From assembly GCF_014839805.1 (NCBI RefSeq), contig NC_051115.1, positions 3,222,600-3,286,599 of the forward strand: a stretch of 64,000 bases of DNA, given 5' to 3'. The first letter of the stretch is position 1, and every line of letters begins with the position of its first letter. This document shows positions 10,531 through 21,663 of the stretch, piece by piece. The stretch comes from Manduca sexta. Taxonomy: Eukaryota > Arthropoda > Insecta > Lepidoptera > Sphingidae. A program made the translations under genes and the position numbers. The notes under the pieces are model-generated. The model saw nothing but the letters and a program-made list of their open reading frames with translations. It did no database searches and was not told the DNA's origin.

Positions 10531-10734
10531 ATTTCCTATTTATATTAAATTATTATTACGCGCCGTTCTTCTCACCTTTATGTCTGTCCGTGAAATAGCA
10601 TTATATCGCCAGCTTTCAACACTCCAGTTAAGACGTTGGCTCCAGATCAAATACTAACTAGGCTCCTAATTTATCACCTAGGACGTCTAGTTTGCTAATA
10701 CTGTTTAGCCCACATCTATATTATTATAATATAA

Positions 10735-11013
10735 CTAGCTGATCCGACAGACGTTGTCCCGTCTTAATTATGAATTTGCAGCGCGCATTATCAATCGCTG
10801 ACAGTTATTTGAAACAATTGACAGTTATATAAAATTAATATTTTCGTTAAGTTTTCATAATTTTTCTAATTGTCCGCGCAATTTTTTGAATTTTTTCTTT
10901 TATAAGAACCTTCTCCTGACAATAATAAACACAAAAAAAAGTGAAATCGGTCCAGCCGTTCACTCGTGATGGCGTGACCAAAGGAAATGGGGATTCATTT
11001 TTATATATATAGA
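10735..11013 (-). mobile_element. H1 Helitron-like element, complete
   Basis: On the - strand, TCTATATATATAAAAATG start and GATCAGCTAG end; about 279 bp, close to the other H1 copies. Confidence 0.65.
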
Positions 11014-11255
11014 TATGCTGAAGAGTTTAAACGCGCTACTCTCAGCAATTACTCGACCGATTTTTATCACTAATAGAAAGGAATTATTTCTGAATGCTCT
11101 AGTATTATAATAGACCTGAGTATTTGATATAAATTTCAACTTAATACCTCCAAGCGTTCCTAAGAAAAAGGGTCTTGACGGACGGACGGACGGACAACAA
11201 AGTGATCTTATAAGGCTTCCGTTTTTCCTTTTGAGGTACGGAACCCAAAAAAGAG
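11014..11255. repeat. Y repeat with GGAC microsatellite
   Basis: Contains GACGGACGGACGGACAAC followed by GTGATCTTATAAGGCTTCCG and GAGGTACGGAACCC. A diverged inverse relative lies at 56118-56242. Confidence 0.45.
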
Positions 11256-11669
11256 AAAAAGAATTTTCTATAGGTTAATATTACAACTAACTACAAATCT
11301 ATAAAGTACTGTAAAGTTCTTTAACTATTTGTTATATTTTCTACATCTGTTCGTTTCATGACGTAGCCCATCCAGTATCTTCCACCTCATAGTGCATATA
11401 GTCGACATAAATTGAAGATAATTATATATTACCCATGGGACATCGCATTCAGTTCCTGCAGATGACATCTTCACAAAGATATGAATTTACTTCGATCCTT
11501 CCCCCTTTATGATCTTTGTAGATAGCAAAACTTTGGGGCATTTTGCGCACGGATGACCATCGGAGAAGGGTGTGAGTTAACGTGTAATGGCGTTCATTAT
11601 CGCGTTAATAAAAGGGCTGAAGCAACAATTTACGTTAACAAAAATATTTACGAATACAAAGACAATCAA
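11256..11669. other. unassigned interval
   Basis: About 400 AT-rich bases with no gene, RNA or matched repeat that I can recognise. Confidence 0.4.
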
Positions 11670-11945
11670 CCTAAGATGTTTTTATTACGTTGTCCGAGCT
11701 CTATACTGGCAAGACGAAAGTAAGGTAATTGCCCGACTTGGCCAATGAGCGTGCGGCACTAACGTTACATAACTGTCGATGTATATATCCTTTTCTAACG
11801 AATGTATGCTGCATTTTTATTCCTTCTTCGAGTCAATTTGTAATTATATGTACAGGTACGTGACTATATCAAATAGTGCGCCGTTTTTATGTGCCATTTT
11901 GTTAGTGTATGACGCGTCTATTTGTAAAACGTCATTGCATTAAAG
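11670..11945 (+). mobile_element. P-element-like (THAP family) fragment, non-coding part
   Basis: Shares TTTTTATTACGTTGTCCGAG and ACTGGCAAGACGAAAG with 27120-27290, 30265-30390 and 40563-40720. It also shares TTTGTTAGTGTATGACGCG with 40970-41000. The THAP-coding segment of the other copies is absent here. Confidence 0.45.
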
Positions 11946-12330
11946 AGTATAGTTAGTTATAGATCAGAGATCAGGACCAAAGTGCTCCAAATGTTATTAC
12001 CAAATTTTAATAAGTCGTTGTCTTATTCGAAATGTGTGTCAAGATGTCAGCGTCCTTATATAGTAAAAAATATAAGACCAATCTGAAGATATATTCTTTC
12101 GAATAAAAAAATATTTTTTCAAATCGGTTCATAAATGTGCGAGTTCTGAGGTAACATTAAAAAAAAAACATTCATGTTGAAAAGATAACCTCCTCCTTTT
12201 TTGAAGTGGGTTAAAACAAAAATAACATATTTACAGTAAATTTGCTATGGGTATTAAAAACATGTTAATTAATATATGGAAAAAATACGAAGTATTTTTT
12301 ATTGGTGTTTTTTTTCACTGTAGATTGAGT
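11942..12330 (+). repeat. K element containing an X block
   Basis: Same organisation as at 9808-10225, with X at about 12070-12225. Confidence 0.6.
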
Positions 12331-12344
12331 AACCATTAACCAGA

Positions 12345-12648
12345 TCTTCTCAGGTATGAAGGTATCCTCGCGATGTTTTCCTTCGTCGTTAAATCAAACG
12401 ATAATTCGCAAATACACATGTATAACTTTAGAAAAGTCAGAGGTGTGTAGTCACTGTTGCGTTCCGGATTGAAAGACATTGTAGCCATTATAACTACTGG
12501 ACATAATAATTAACATCTCAAGTCTCAGACGAGCGCAGTGGAATACCAAATACTTTGTAATTCAAGATGTTGGATCTACTGTTTATGGATCGTATCGCTT
12601 ATCAGGCGAACGGCAAGCTCGTCTCGTCATTCAAAGTAATAAAAAAAA
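12345..12648 (+). mobile_element. S1/S2 chimera
   Basis: 12345-12448 is S1 body in reverse orientation, ending AGTCAGAGGTGTGTAG. From there the sequence is S2 in forward orientation (GTCACTGTTGCGTTCCGG to CATTCAAAGTAATAAA). The switch lies at a GTGTGTAG stretch common to both families. Confidence 0.6.
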
Positions 12649-12832
12649 ATATATACTCGAACCCGCACTAGGCAGCCCCGCTTTCACACTCCCCGAACAG
12701 TAGGGTGTGACAGGGTTAACGTCTCACTGAGCAATTTGATTCGACGTAACGGCGTGTGATACGACTTACTCATTTGATACTTGAAGATGTAGACTTGTTT
12801 TAGAGACTTTATTGTGAGACTTGAATGATTAA

Positions 12833-13113
12833 GGGGCCGTTCAAGTATTACGTAATTTGTAAAACGTTACGATGCGTTACAGGGGCGGGAGAAGGGGTGG
12901 GGTGGGCTTGCACAACGCGTTATGTAACATTGGATTTTATATTTTAAAACAATAACAAAGGTATTTTAGCAATTTTCCGGTAAGTGAAAAAAAATTGTAA
13001 TTTTAGTTACATAATTTTTTGATAGGGGCGGGGGCGTACAAGAAAACGTTACATGGGGGTGTGAGAGGGTCAAAAATCTTCAAAAATTGCGTTACGTAAT
13101 ACTTGAACGGACC
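12833..13113. mobile_element. M2 TIR element, intact, TTAA target site
   Basis: Left end GGGGCCGTTCAAGTATTACG and right end CGTAATACTTGAACGGACC are inverted repeats, flanked by TTAA at 12829-12832 and 13114-13117. The interior has G/C-rich runs and no ORF. The TTAA duplication is typical of piggyBac-type transposition (family knowledge); no transposase is present. Confidence 0.75.
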
Positions 13114-13194
13114 TTAAATGCTCAACCAAAAGTCCGGTGTTTGTATAAGCCGGCTCTTACAAGGCTAACAAATGTAACATATACTGTTGTAATA

Positions 13195-13505
13195 TAATGT
13201 CAGCCCTATATTATATACTGTCCTACTGCTGAGCACTGGCCTCCTCTACTACTGAGAGGGATTAGGCCTTAGTCCACTACGCTGTAGTGCGGGCAGACTT
13301 CACACACCCTCGAAAGTCCTATAGAGAACTAGATATGCAGGTTTCCTCACGATGTTTTCCTTCACCGTTAAAGCGAACGATAAATTCACAAAGAATACAC
13401 ACGTGATTTTTTTTAGAAAAGTCAGAGTTATGTTCCCTTGGGATTTGAACCTGCGGACATTCGTCTCGGCAGTCCGTTCCACACCCAACTAGGCTATCGT
13501 CGCCT
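13195..13505 (-). mobile_element. S1 SINE, complete, reverse
   Basis: From GTCAGCCCTATATTATATAC to CACCCAACTAGGCTATCGTC. The - strand ORF across its head is a SINE shadow. Confidence 0.8.
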
Positions 13506-14129
13506 TTATGCTGTTGTTAGTTGCTTTGATGTTCCAGTATAAATATTAATTCTAAATAGTTTAAACCATGTTAAACTAAATCTGTAATGTTGAAAAACGG
13601 AAATAAGATAATATTAGTGTTTTATATTTTTAAGTGAAGAGCTTTTATCTTAGTTTAAATTTACGAATTTAATATCTCATTAAAAATGAAACCAAGTCGA
13701 AAAAGAAGAAATCTCTAGAAATCAAAGTTTTAAATTGTTATGTAAGTAGCTTCTATCTAAGTTTAAATTAACCAATTTAATATCTCATTAAAACCAAAAC
13801 CAAGTCCAAAAAGGAAATTAAATTGAAATCTTCGGGAATTAAACCCAAGTATCAAAACACCTTAATCGCACTACACCAGCGTTTCTTATCTCGGGTTGTA
13901 GCATGAATTTTAATATTTAATTAAAAACTTGCGCAGGGCTGTACCCTTTGATATTTTATTCATTTTATTGTCAAACGTTTTTTGTAAAAATATTTTGAAA
14001 ACGTTTAAAACTCGTTTTATAACGAGCAAGTCGCTCGCCTGATGACCGCCCATGAACAATAACACCAAGAAATTTGTATTACAAACTGCGACATTGCCAC
14101 ATTAAAGGCTTAATACCCAGTAATTACGA
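13506..14129. other. unassigned interval with a tandem duplication
   Basis: No gene recognised. Two adjacent diverged copies of an about 110 bp unit lie at about 13632-13738 and 13743-13840, each with TTTAATATCTCATTAAAA and AACCAAGTC. The remainder is AT-rich. Confidence 0.5.
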
Positions 14130-14462
14130 TACAGTCTCCTTCAAAACACAACAATGTATACATATTGCTTGGTGATAGAAATTGACATGCGGTGGTACCT
14201 ACATAGCTCCTGGCATACGAAAGACCTACTAATGAAACATTTATACTTTTTTTATATTAGCAAAGTGGTGCAGTGCACCTGATGGTAAGTAGTGAGGTCG
14301 AATAGAATGTTGACTGACGAGAGACTACCCCTCAGTCGATACAACTATGCCTGTTGGAATATACACAGGCTGATCCCGGAACGCGACACGTGGGCCGCTA
14401 TGGGTTTTAAGACCTTGTGTACGCTCGCTATCCGGCGGATATAAAATATATCCATCCACCAG
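14130..14462 (+). repeat. S2 scrap followed by an S3 element
   Basis: 14130-14238 is a reverse S2 fragment (GATAGAAATTGACATGCGG). 14256-14462 is a forward S3 from CAGTGCACCTGATGGTAAG to ATCCATCCACCAGC. Confidence 0.65.
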
Positions 14463-14496
14463 CAGTTATAATAATTAGTAAGATATAATTTTGCAG

Positions 14497-14785
14497 CGTC
14501 GATAGCCTGGTTGAAAGTGGAACGGACTGCCAAGACGAATGTATGCAGGCTCAAAACCCAAACACACTTGACTTTTGTAATGTTATGTGTGTATTTGTGA
14601 ATTATCGCTTGCTTTAACGGTGAAGGAAAACATCGTGAGGAAATTTGCACCTGAGAAGTTCTCTATAGGAATTTTAAGGGTGTGTGAAGTCTGCCCGCAC
14701 TAAAGCGTGGTGGAGCCTAATCCCTCAGTAGAGGAGGCCCGTGCAGTGGGACAGTATATAATACAGGGCTGATATTATTATTATA
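14497..14785 (+). mobile_element. S1 SINE, complete
   Basis: tRNA-like head (TAGCCTGGTTGAAAGTG, degraded B box), body, and GGGCTGATATTATTATTATA tail. Confidence 0.75.
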
Positions 14786-14821
14786 TCTTCACACGTTTCC
14801 AAGCAGTGTTAGATTCATGAC

Positions 14822-15204
14822 GATTAAATGACTATGGACAATTAATGACAAAAAAAGCCCGGAGTCCCTTTCTGCCTTTCTTCTTCGGGTACTCATCGCT
14901 TAGGTAGCTAGTGAAATGTAGGTTAGCTAGGTTAGAGCTTTTATCGTCCTCACCGGTGAGGATCGCGACGCGTTCCTCCCTTTATTATTAACATTATATA
15001 CATCTTTTTATTTCTTCTTTCCTGCCCGAGCTGGCTTCTTTGTTTACTTTTTATATTTTCATTTATTTATGTCTAATATAAATTATATTTAGTTTATAGG
15101 CGAGTTTATTTAAGTAACATTTAAATATTCTCATGTACCTAGACTTATCATAAGTGCTATGTTCGCCTACGTGATGAATAAAGCATTGTATTGTATTTAA
15201 AAGA
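14822..15204 (+). mobile_element. LINE 3'-end-like repeat (forward arm of an inverted pair)
   Basis: Contains AAAAGCCCGGAGTCCCTTTC, CTCACCGGTGAGGATCGCG and an end AATAAAGCATTGTATTGTA. A reverse copy lies at 16745-17120 and a short copy at 38212-38345. No coding part. Confidence 0.5.
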
Positions 15205-15429
15205 ACTTGTGAAAGACAATTTTAATTAAGAAAGTTTTGAATTAAATATTAAATTTCATGGCTATAGCAACCCTACAATTAGCAAACTTAATTAAATAAG
15301 GGCGAAATTTGTCGGCCGATTGCGACTGTGATTTCCCGGGCCTACACACTAATTACAACGTTTAGGGTAGATCCATTGTAAGACTAGGCAATTTCTTTGT
15401 CTTAAGATGTTTTAAATTTGTTAAATAAT

Positions 15430-15750
15430 AATATAATAATATTATTGTATTATATACTTGCCCAATGCTGAGCACGGGCCTCCTCTACTGCTGAGAGGGA
15501 TTAGGCCTTAGTCCACTACGCTGGCCTAGTGCAGATTGGTAGACTTCACACACCTTCGAAATTCCTATAGAGAACTTCTCAGATGTGCAAGTTTCCTCAC
15601 GAAGTTTTTCTTCACCGTTAAAGCGAACGATAAATTTACAAAGAATACACACATGATTTTAGAAAAGTCAGAGGTGTGTGCCCTTGGGATTTGAACCTGC
15701 GGACATTCGTCTTGGCAGTCCGTTCCACACCCAACTAAGTTATCGTCGCT
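15430..15750 (-). mobile_element. S1 SINE, complete, reverse
   Basis: Tail to head, ending CACCCAACTAAGTTATCGTC. Confidence 0.8.
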
Positions 15751-15774
15751 CATTTAAAATTGTTGGTTGAACGA

Positions 15775-16035
15775 AATATCATTTTCAAATTGCGTTAATA
15801 AATGAAACCACATACTCGTCTTTAGCTGTACTAACATTGTCTCAGAAATCGTCCACGTATAACGATTACTTACACAATTCAAATTCAATTATAGTATCAG
15901 CTTTACCTTCTACATTTTTGTATCATTTTGTAGTTTAGTGCGAGTATGGCGAGTGTATTTCTGACTGAAAGTATGATGTCGTTGGGACGAATTCTCTTAG
16001 AGTAGTAGAGGTATTAGGGCGCGTAAAATTTAAAT
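15775..16035 (+). mobile_element. M1 TIR element, 3'-truncated
   Basis: Left TIR (AAATTGCGTTAATAAATGAA) through the GTAGTTTAGTGCGAGTATGG block. Confidence 0.6.
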
Positions 16036-16640
16036 TCGTGTAAACATAAGAAATCATTCAATTTGATATTTTACGCAAAGTTAGATTCAAAGGGGTCGCC
16101 AAGTACGGGCAGGGAGAAACAACCGCCTCCTTAGAATTTCTAAAAAGTTGCCAAATGTAAAGCAACCGAAGCCCTTAGTCTTTGACTTGACTTGCTTGAT
16201 CATTCCCGTACGTCGAAACTCGAATGAATTCACCAATTCTATTCCTAATATTCCGTACGCTCAACGCCCTGCTCTGTGTTATTGTTAAAGTGGGAGATCG
16301 AGTAGGCAAGGAACATGTGTTCTCGACTTGACCTACAATTCATTCTTCTCTCATTCTCCATAACAACTTGACCCCCGCCCGCCCTGGTCGCTGTTGTGGT
16401 GTATTTTAAACTGGTTTGACCGTCTTCTATTTTATGTACTTTAGGACTCTTGTCTTGGGTGGTTGAACCAAATTGTACTATCGAAGAAAAATCAAGCAAT
16501 GGGTCTTCTTATATAATTAAATCTATTGATCATATCTGTCAATTTTGTTGAATATAACGGAGGTAATTGGACATTCATTATTATTTTTTTTCATAAAAGA
16601 GAATTTGTAAATTTTTTGTTTGTACTTTTTAAGTATTATT
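16036..16640. other. unassigned interval
   Basis: Starts with a Q-type scrap (GTAAACATAAGAAATCATTC). 16080-16150 (ACCGCCTCCTTAGAATTTC) shares a short block with lipase intron 1 near 44385. The longest frame (- strand, 84 codons) has no recognisable domain and I do not call it. Confidence 0.4.
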
Positions 16641-16745
16641 TCTGCCCGATATGAAGATTGGCTTGCCCCTTATTACGTCAGGACGGAACAAGCTTTGTGA
16701 AAATCTGGATACACCTCTGTCTACGCCTTCGGGGAAATAAATAAA
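16640..16745 (+). mobile_element. S5 SINE tail fragment
   Basis: Matches S5 tail: GCCCGATATGAAGATTGGC ... ACACCTCTGTCTACGCC then TTCGGGGAAATAA. Confidence 0.5.
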
Positions 16746-17120
16746 TAATAAATATAATGATTCATTTATCACGTAGGCGAACAAAGTTGCACTTATGATA
16801 CGTCAAAACAAAGAATAAGAATAATTACTATTTCTAAACAACTATTAAAATTACTTATATAACTATGGACATTTTAAATTAGGGATAAAATTTATACAAA
16901 AGACAAGGTACAAACCGAAGTAACCAGCTCGGGCTGGCAAGTAGGGGGAAATAGAAGGGTAACGCGTCGCGATCCTCACCGGCGAGGATATGAGCCCTAA
17001 CCTAACTAACCTACCAGCCTTTCACTAGCTACCTAAGTAATGACTACCCGAAGAAGAAAGGCAGAAAGAAACTCCGGGCTTTCTTTTTTGTCATCAATTG
17101 TTCAGTACTACTTTTGTATT
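16745..17120 (-). mobile_element. LINE 3'-end-like repeat (reverse arm of an inverted pair)
   Basis: Reverse relative of 14822-15204: CACGTAGGCGAACAAAG ... CGCGATCCTCACCGGCGAGG ... ACTCCGGGCTTTC. Confidence 0.5.
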
Positions 17121-17390
17121 TTTTTTTCCAAGTCTTTCTTGTACATAGTCACAATAGTTATATAAGCAAAGAGAAAAAGTCGTGATCGCCATCAGCTGGC
17201 GACGCTCTTGGGTAGATTGATTCGTTAATTCCCTTAGCTACTCAAGTTAAACTAAACACTTAACTATCCAGTAAGCGAGTACCTTTGCAAATATGAAAAC
17301 ATTAAGCATTAATCATCATTTGTATTATATTCAGTTTTCGGTATTTCACTCAAAATTCTGAAAGCCTTACTCATTCAATTCATTGTAATA

Positions 17391-17675
17391 GTAGTTGACC
17401 CGACAGACGTTGTCCCGTCTTAACTATGAATTTGCAGCGCGCATTCTGTCAATCGCTGACAGTTATTTCAAGCAATTGACAGTTATATAAAATTAATATT
17501 TTCGTTGTTTACTTAAATTTTCTAATGTTCCGCGCAATTTTTGGAATTTTTTCTTTCATAAGAACCTTCTCCTGTCAATAACCAACACAACAAAAAAATA
17601 TAGTGAAATCGGTCGAGCCGTTCACGCGTGATGGCGTGACCAAGAGAAATAGGGATTCATTTTTATATATACAGA
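17391..17675 (-). mobile_element. H1 Helitron-like element
   Basis: Full-length but with a degraded CTAG end (reads CTAC on the - strand side); the other end is TATATATACAGAT. Confidence 0.6.
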
Positions 17676-17686
17676 TACTGTAAATT

Positions 17687-17905
17687 TTAATTATGAAGAT
17701 TAACGTGAGAATGCGGAGGCTTTAGCGGCGTAAAGATAGACACCGCTGTAGAGGAACAGATACATTCCTCTATGGAAGGGGAAGATTTCCAGTCAGGCAG
17801 ATGTAGTGACTGGTCGCGGCCCCTCAAACGGTTCCTATTCAAAGGTTGTATATATGCTGCACGTCGCGCAAATTCTGCCATGGCCTTACAGGATCATCTA
17901 TTATC
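17687..17905. repeat. Z repeat
   Basis: CACCGCTGTAGAGGAACAG ... TCCTCTATGGAAGGGGAAG ... CGGCCCCTCAAACG recurs at 59134-59310. GC-richer than its surroundings. The ORFs on both strands are not convincing. Confidence 0.55.
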
Positions 17906-17920
17906 ATCTTGCGTGATTAT

Positions 17921-18079
17921 AATAATAATAATATCAGCCCTGTATTATATACTGTCCCACTGTTGGGCACGGGCCTCCTCTACTACTGAGAGGGATTAGG
18001 CCTTAGTCCACCACGCTGGCCTAGTGCGGATTGGTAGACTTCACCTACCCTCAAAATTCCTATAGAGAATTTTTCAGGT
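17921..18079 (-). mobile_element. S1 SINE fragment, reverse
   Basis: Tail half only, ending at CCTATAGAGAATTTTTCAGG. Confidence 0.7.
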
Positions 18080-18447
18080 CTTGCGTGATTGCTATGCGAA
18101 AAATCATTACAGTTGTGTCAATACCACATACGTCTTCTGGTACGGGGGGGCATTTGTCGCTGCTCTGGGCACACAGTTAAGTGTATTCCTCATGGCTGTA
18201 ACACATTGAGGCCTATGAGGACATGAACATTGCCTGGTCTTCTCCCCTCCGACCATGCTAAGATGGTTCCTTTCCCACCCCCTTATATCCCCTCCCGACT
18301 TCCCTCCAAGCCCCTGCAGCTAAGCCGGGGGATTCTAGTATCCCATTAACATTTTTCCCCCGGTGTTAACGGGATGAGTGTGCGTGTGGATGTAGGATAG
18401 TTGGAGAAAAAGATCGGAAGTCCTCTGATCTCCAATTATTATGTTTA
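18080..18447. repeat. pyrimidine-rich repeat shared with lipase intron 7
   Basis: CATTTGTCGCTGC, CTCATGGCTG and a long CCCTCC-rich stretch match 52890-53130 in order. Probably a fragment of a non-LTR element, but no protein motif is visible. Confidence 0.4.
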
Positions 18448-18713
18448 TGGGCACGGGCCTCCTCTATTGAGAGGGATTAGGCCTTAGTCCACCACGCTGT
18501 AGTACGGGTAGACTTCTCACACCCTCGAAATTCCTATAGAGAATTTCTCAGATGCAGGTTTCTTTATAAAGTTTTCTTTCACCGTTAAAGCAAGCGACAA
18601 TTCACAAAAAAACACATAATTTTTCTAGTAAAGTCAGAGGTGTGTTTGGGATTTGAACCTGCGGACATTCGTCTTGGCACTCCGTTCCACAACCAACTAG
18701 GCTATCGCCGTTT
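18448..18713 (-). mobile_element. S1 SINE, tail-truncated, reverse
   Basis: From GGGCACGGGCCTCCTCTATTG to CAACCAACTAGGCTATCGCC. Confidence 0.75.
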
Positions 18714-19048
18714 GTAATCGTTCCTGTATTATCATTTAATTATCAAATATGAACCACAATCTAACCTAAGCTGCCCCGAATTCCCCGAAACTGCCCGAAA
18801 ATAAAACAATTCTGTGGAGCCCGGGAGGCACAAAGCAACGGCACCACAGTCACCCTTTGTCGCTTAGATTAATATTTAAACTAGTAGGGAGGGGGTGTGT
18901 CGATAAAATCGTAGAATATTTGTCGATAAAAATATATTTAGATGTATAAGGGTAACCAAAATTCATCATCATCATGTAAAAAAAACTATAGTTAATTTGT
19001 AAAGGTTTCCTTGTGTAATAAGAAGTTATTTCCTTGATTTTACTATAT
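18714..19048. other. unassigned interval
   Basis: Includes a short GC-rich patch (18770-18830) and a small ATC repeat (18965-18975). No gene or matched repeat seen. Confidence 0.4.
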
Positions 19049-19296
19049 TGCTGTGCTAAGATCAAAAGCGGTATCTAATAAAAATTAATTCTTGATTTTT
19101 CTGTCGTTACATAGCTTAAAGAAATCCCCATTCAATGAACTTACCTACATAACGGTATCTTGCATAGAACTTGTTAAAAAAAACATTAAAAGAATTTCTC
19201 TATCTCAGTTTTACATACAAAACTATATTTACAAAACTTCGACTATCTCGAAATAAGATTTCCCTGACATACCGCTTTTGCGCGTAGCACGGCAGT
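19049..19296. mobile_element. M5 TIR element
   Basis: Ends TGCTGTGCTAAGATCAAAAG and (complement) TACTGCCGTGCTACGCGCAA are imperfect inverted repeats sharing AAAGCGGTAT. A second copy is at 24886-25129. No ORF. Confidence 0.6.
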
Positions 19297-20084
19297 ATAA
19301 GAGACTATTCATTTTGTAAATTGATTTATGTTATAAGTTTTCAAAGCCTAATTTTTAAACTATAAAATACTATCTCGCATGTATTAATAATAATATTTAA
19401 TTTTAGTTTTAGATTTAGAATTTAAACATTTGTTTTGAATCTCAACTCTTTAAATAATTAGTAGTACTTGTATGTGTCTTTTGTTTTAATTGCGATTAGA
19501 ATGTATGTGTATCATTTTATCACAAATAGTGAATGTTGTGACTGCCTTAAGAAAGTTTTAATCCTTTTTTTTATAATATTGTTTTTCTTTTATTTAATGT
19601 AAGCAACATTGTAACAATTACTGGCTGTCCTAAATAAATAAATAAATTAAAATGCAAAATATTTTTATGTCGTGCATTTGAAGCTGTGCTTGGAGTGTCC
19701 CTGTAGAACAAAATTCCGAACGAAGTGATCCAAGGTTAGCGACATAGCTCTTAAAGTCAGTAGGTTGAAGTGGCAATCGGCTGACCACATATACTGGGGT
19801 TTGGATATATAGAAAGAGTTATTAGGCCACTTTAGTATTATTATTTTTATTTTCTTACTTCTGCAATAATCAAATATTGTCATTTTAATTGTTACCATAT
19901 TACCAACACCAATTGCAGTATCAAACCTGATGGTATTATTAAAAAAGTTCTGAGGTAAAGTATACGTAGAGAACATGATAGTTGACATTATTTTACGAGT
20001 TTTCTGTATCTCCGAAGTCCAGGATTAAAGAAGTTGAGCTCTTTCTACTAAAAAAATTAAGTTGTATAATTGGTATATAGGTAG
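19297..20084. other. decayed repeats, LINE-like tail
   Basis: 19560-19650 ends CTGTCCTAAATAAATAAATA, a LINE-type tail. 19690-19800 contains GGTTGAAGTGGCAATCGGC, reminiscent of the LKWQWAGH-like C-terminus of RTE-type LINEs but too decayed to assign. The 107-codon - strand frame is not supported as a gene. Confidence 0.35.
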
Positions 20085-20256
20085 ATATTGTAACTTTGAC
20101 TTTACGGATGACCAATATCTCCGTCTCTCCCACGACCACGAAGGCTGCAAAGTCTTCGAAACGTCGGGAGAAAATTAAAATATAAAAAACGCAATCAAAT
20201 CTGATAATTAGTTTAATTTTAATGTCTAACATTCGCGTAATCACAAGAAATCATTA
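20085..20256. repeat. Q repeat
   Basis: GATATTGTAACTTTGACTTT ... AAAGTCTTCGAAACGTCGGG ... TCTAACATTCGCGTAATCAC. Related copies at 22125-22265, 50440-50680 and 62760-62870, the last two partly inverted or scrambled. Confidence 0.55.
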
Positions 20257-20456
20257 ATCATTAACGACATTTATATTTGATCATACGGGAAGCCGAGTGC
20301 TTTTAAATAAAAATACAATGGAATTGAGAACTTGCTCCTTTTTTAAAGTCTTAAAACAAATCCATCCTTGATATTGTAATATAAACATAAACCTTGTGAA
20401 ACCAAACTTCATGTCACAATATCTGTCAAAATTACTTCTTCTTTTGTAACTGTCTC

Positions 20457-20590
20457 TTTCATTATCATCATCATCATCATCCACAACCTGTAGAGTCCCA
20501 CTGCTGGGTATAGGCCTCTCTCACATCATGCCACCTTTTGCGGTCCTGAGCCAATCGCATCCAGACTCGACCCGTAATTCTTACAATGCC
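20457..20590 (-). mobile_element. RTE-like LINE 3' fragment with (ATG)n tail
   Basis: ATC microsatellite followed by CACAACCTGTAGAGTCCC and TGCCACCTTTTGCGGTCCTG, as at 2590-2775. 20591-20900 shows nothing recognisable. Confidence 0.5.
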
Positions 20591-20901
20591 TTTCATTATA
20601 ATTAACAATTATTACAAATCGTATTTTATCACAACACTTAATATGGTAGGAATAGAGCGTATCGTAATAAAATATCGACTATCGATATCACCCCATCCCT
20701 ACCGCGCCCGCAGGCGACGACGCGTTCCAATTAGCCAACGCAAACACCAACGTACAGACATACCTGTCTAAATCTTGTATATAGCTATATTAAGATTATA
20801 ACTGGTAGGTCTCTCTCGACGGTGCCAAGAACAAAATCGCATCTGCAAAATGTCTAGTTGCAGTATGAAATTTTTAAGGTGAAAATATAAATATCAGTTA
20901 A

Positions 20902-21221
20902 TAATAATATCAGCCCTGTATTATATACTTGCCCACTGCTGTACGGGCCTCTTCTATAACTGAGAGGGATTAGGCCTTAGTCCACCACGCTGTAGTGCGG
21001 ATTGGTAGACTTCACACACCTACGAAATTCCTATAGAGAACTTCTCAGATGTGCAGGTTTCCTCTCGATGTTTTCCTTTACCGTTAAAGCGAACGATAAA
21101 TTCACAAAGAATACACACATGATTTTTTAGAAAAGTCAGAGGTGTGTGCCCTTGGGATTTGAACCTGCGGACATTCGTCTTGGCAGTTACGTTCCACACC
21201 CAACTAGGCTATCGCCGCTTT
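20902..21221 (-). mobile_element. S1 SINE, complete, reverse
   Basis: Complete from AATAATATCAGCCCTG to CACCCAACTAGGCTATCGCC. Confidence 0.8.
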
Positions 21222-21365
21222 TATCAGTTACTTATTTGAAAACTATTGATTGTTATCAATAATTCATTTAATTTCTATATTGAGGTGAGTTATTGATGTT
21301 TTATATTTTCAATTAACTTAAAATCTTCATACTGCAACTACATATTTTGCAGATGAGATTTTGTA

Positions 21366-21663
21366 TATCGTATATTCTATAACCACGAACGTCCATATAA
21401 ACTATTTGTTCAAAATCTGATCTAAAATGACACTGTTATAACTTATTCACTTGAATCACTAATAAGTTTACTTATTTGACTAATATTTTTTATTCACATC
21501 CAGGTTTACTTAGACTCGAGTTCTTATATCATGAGCGCTCCGTACACAACCACAAGCTAATATTGACCATGCTAAAGTCAGTTTGAATGGATGACAGTTC
21601 AATTCAGTTAAACACAGTGAATGTTCGGAACGCCAAATCTAGTACGTAGTATATATGTCGATG
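21366..21663. mobile_element. M4 TIR element
   Basis: Shares the whole sequence with 28954-29278 (CACGAACGTCCATATAAAC ... CGGAACGCCAAATCTAG ... GTCGATG). Ends are imperfect inverted repeats of CATYGAYGTATAT. No ORF. Confidence 0.6.

Noticed and set aside
16245..16499. 84-codon - strand ORF in a non-repeat interval
   Set aside because: No recognisable domain, and no splice partner or promoter. The length is within chance expectation for one of six frames in 64 kb.
19665..20244. Two - strand ORFs (107 and 83 codons)
   Set aside because: The second overlaps a Q repeat and the first covers a decayed LINE-like tail. No start context, splice sites or domain.
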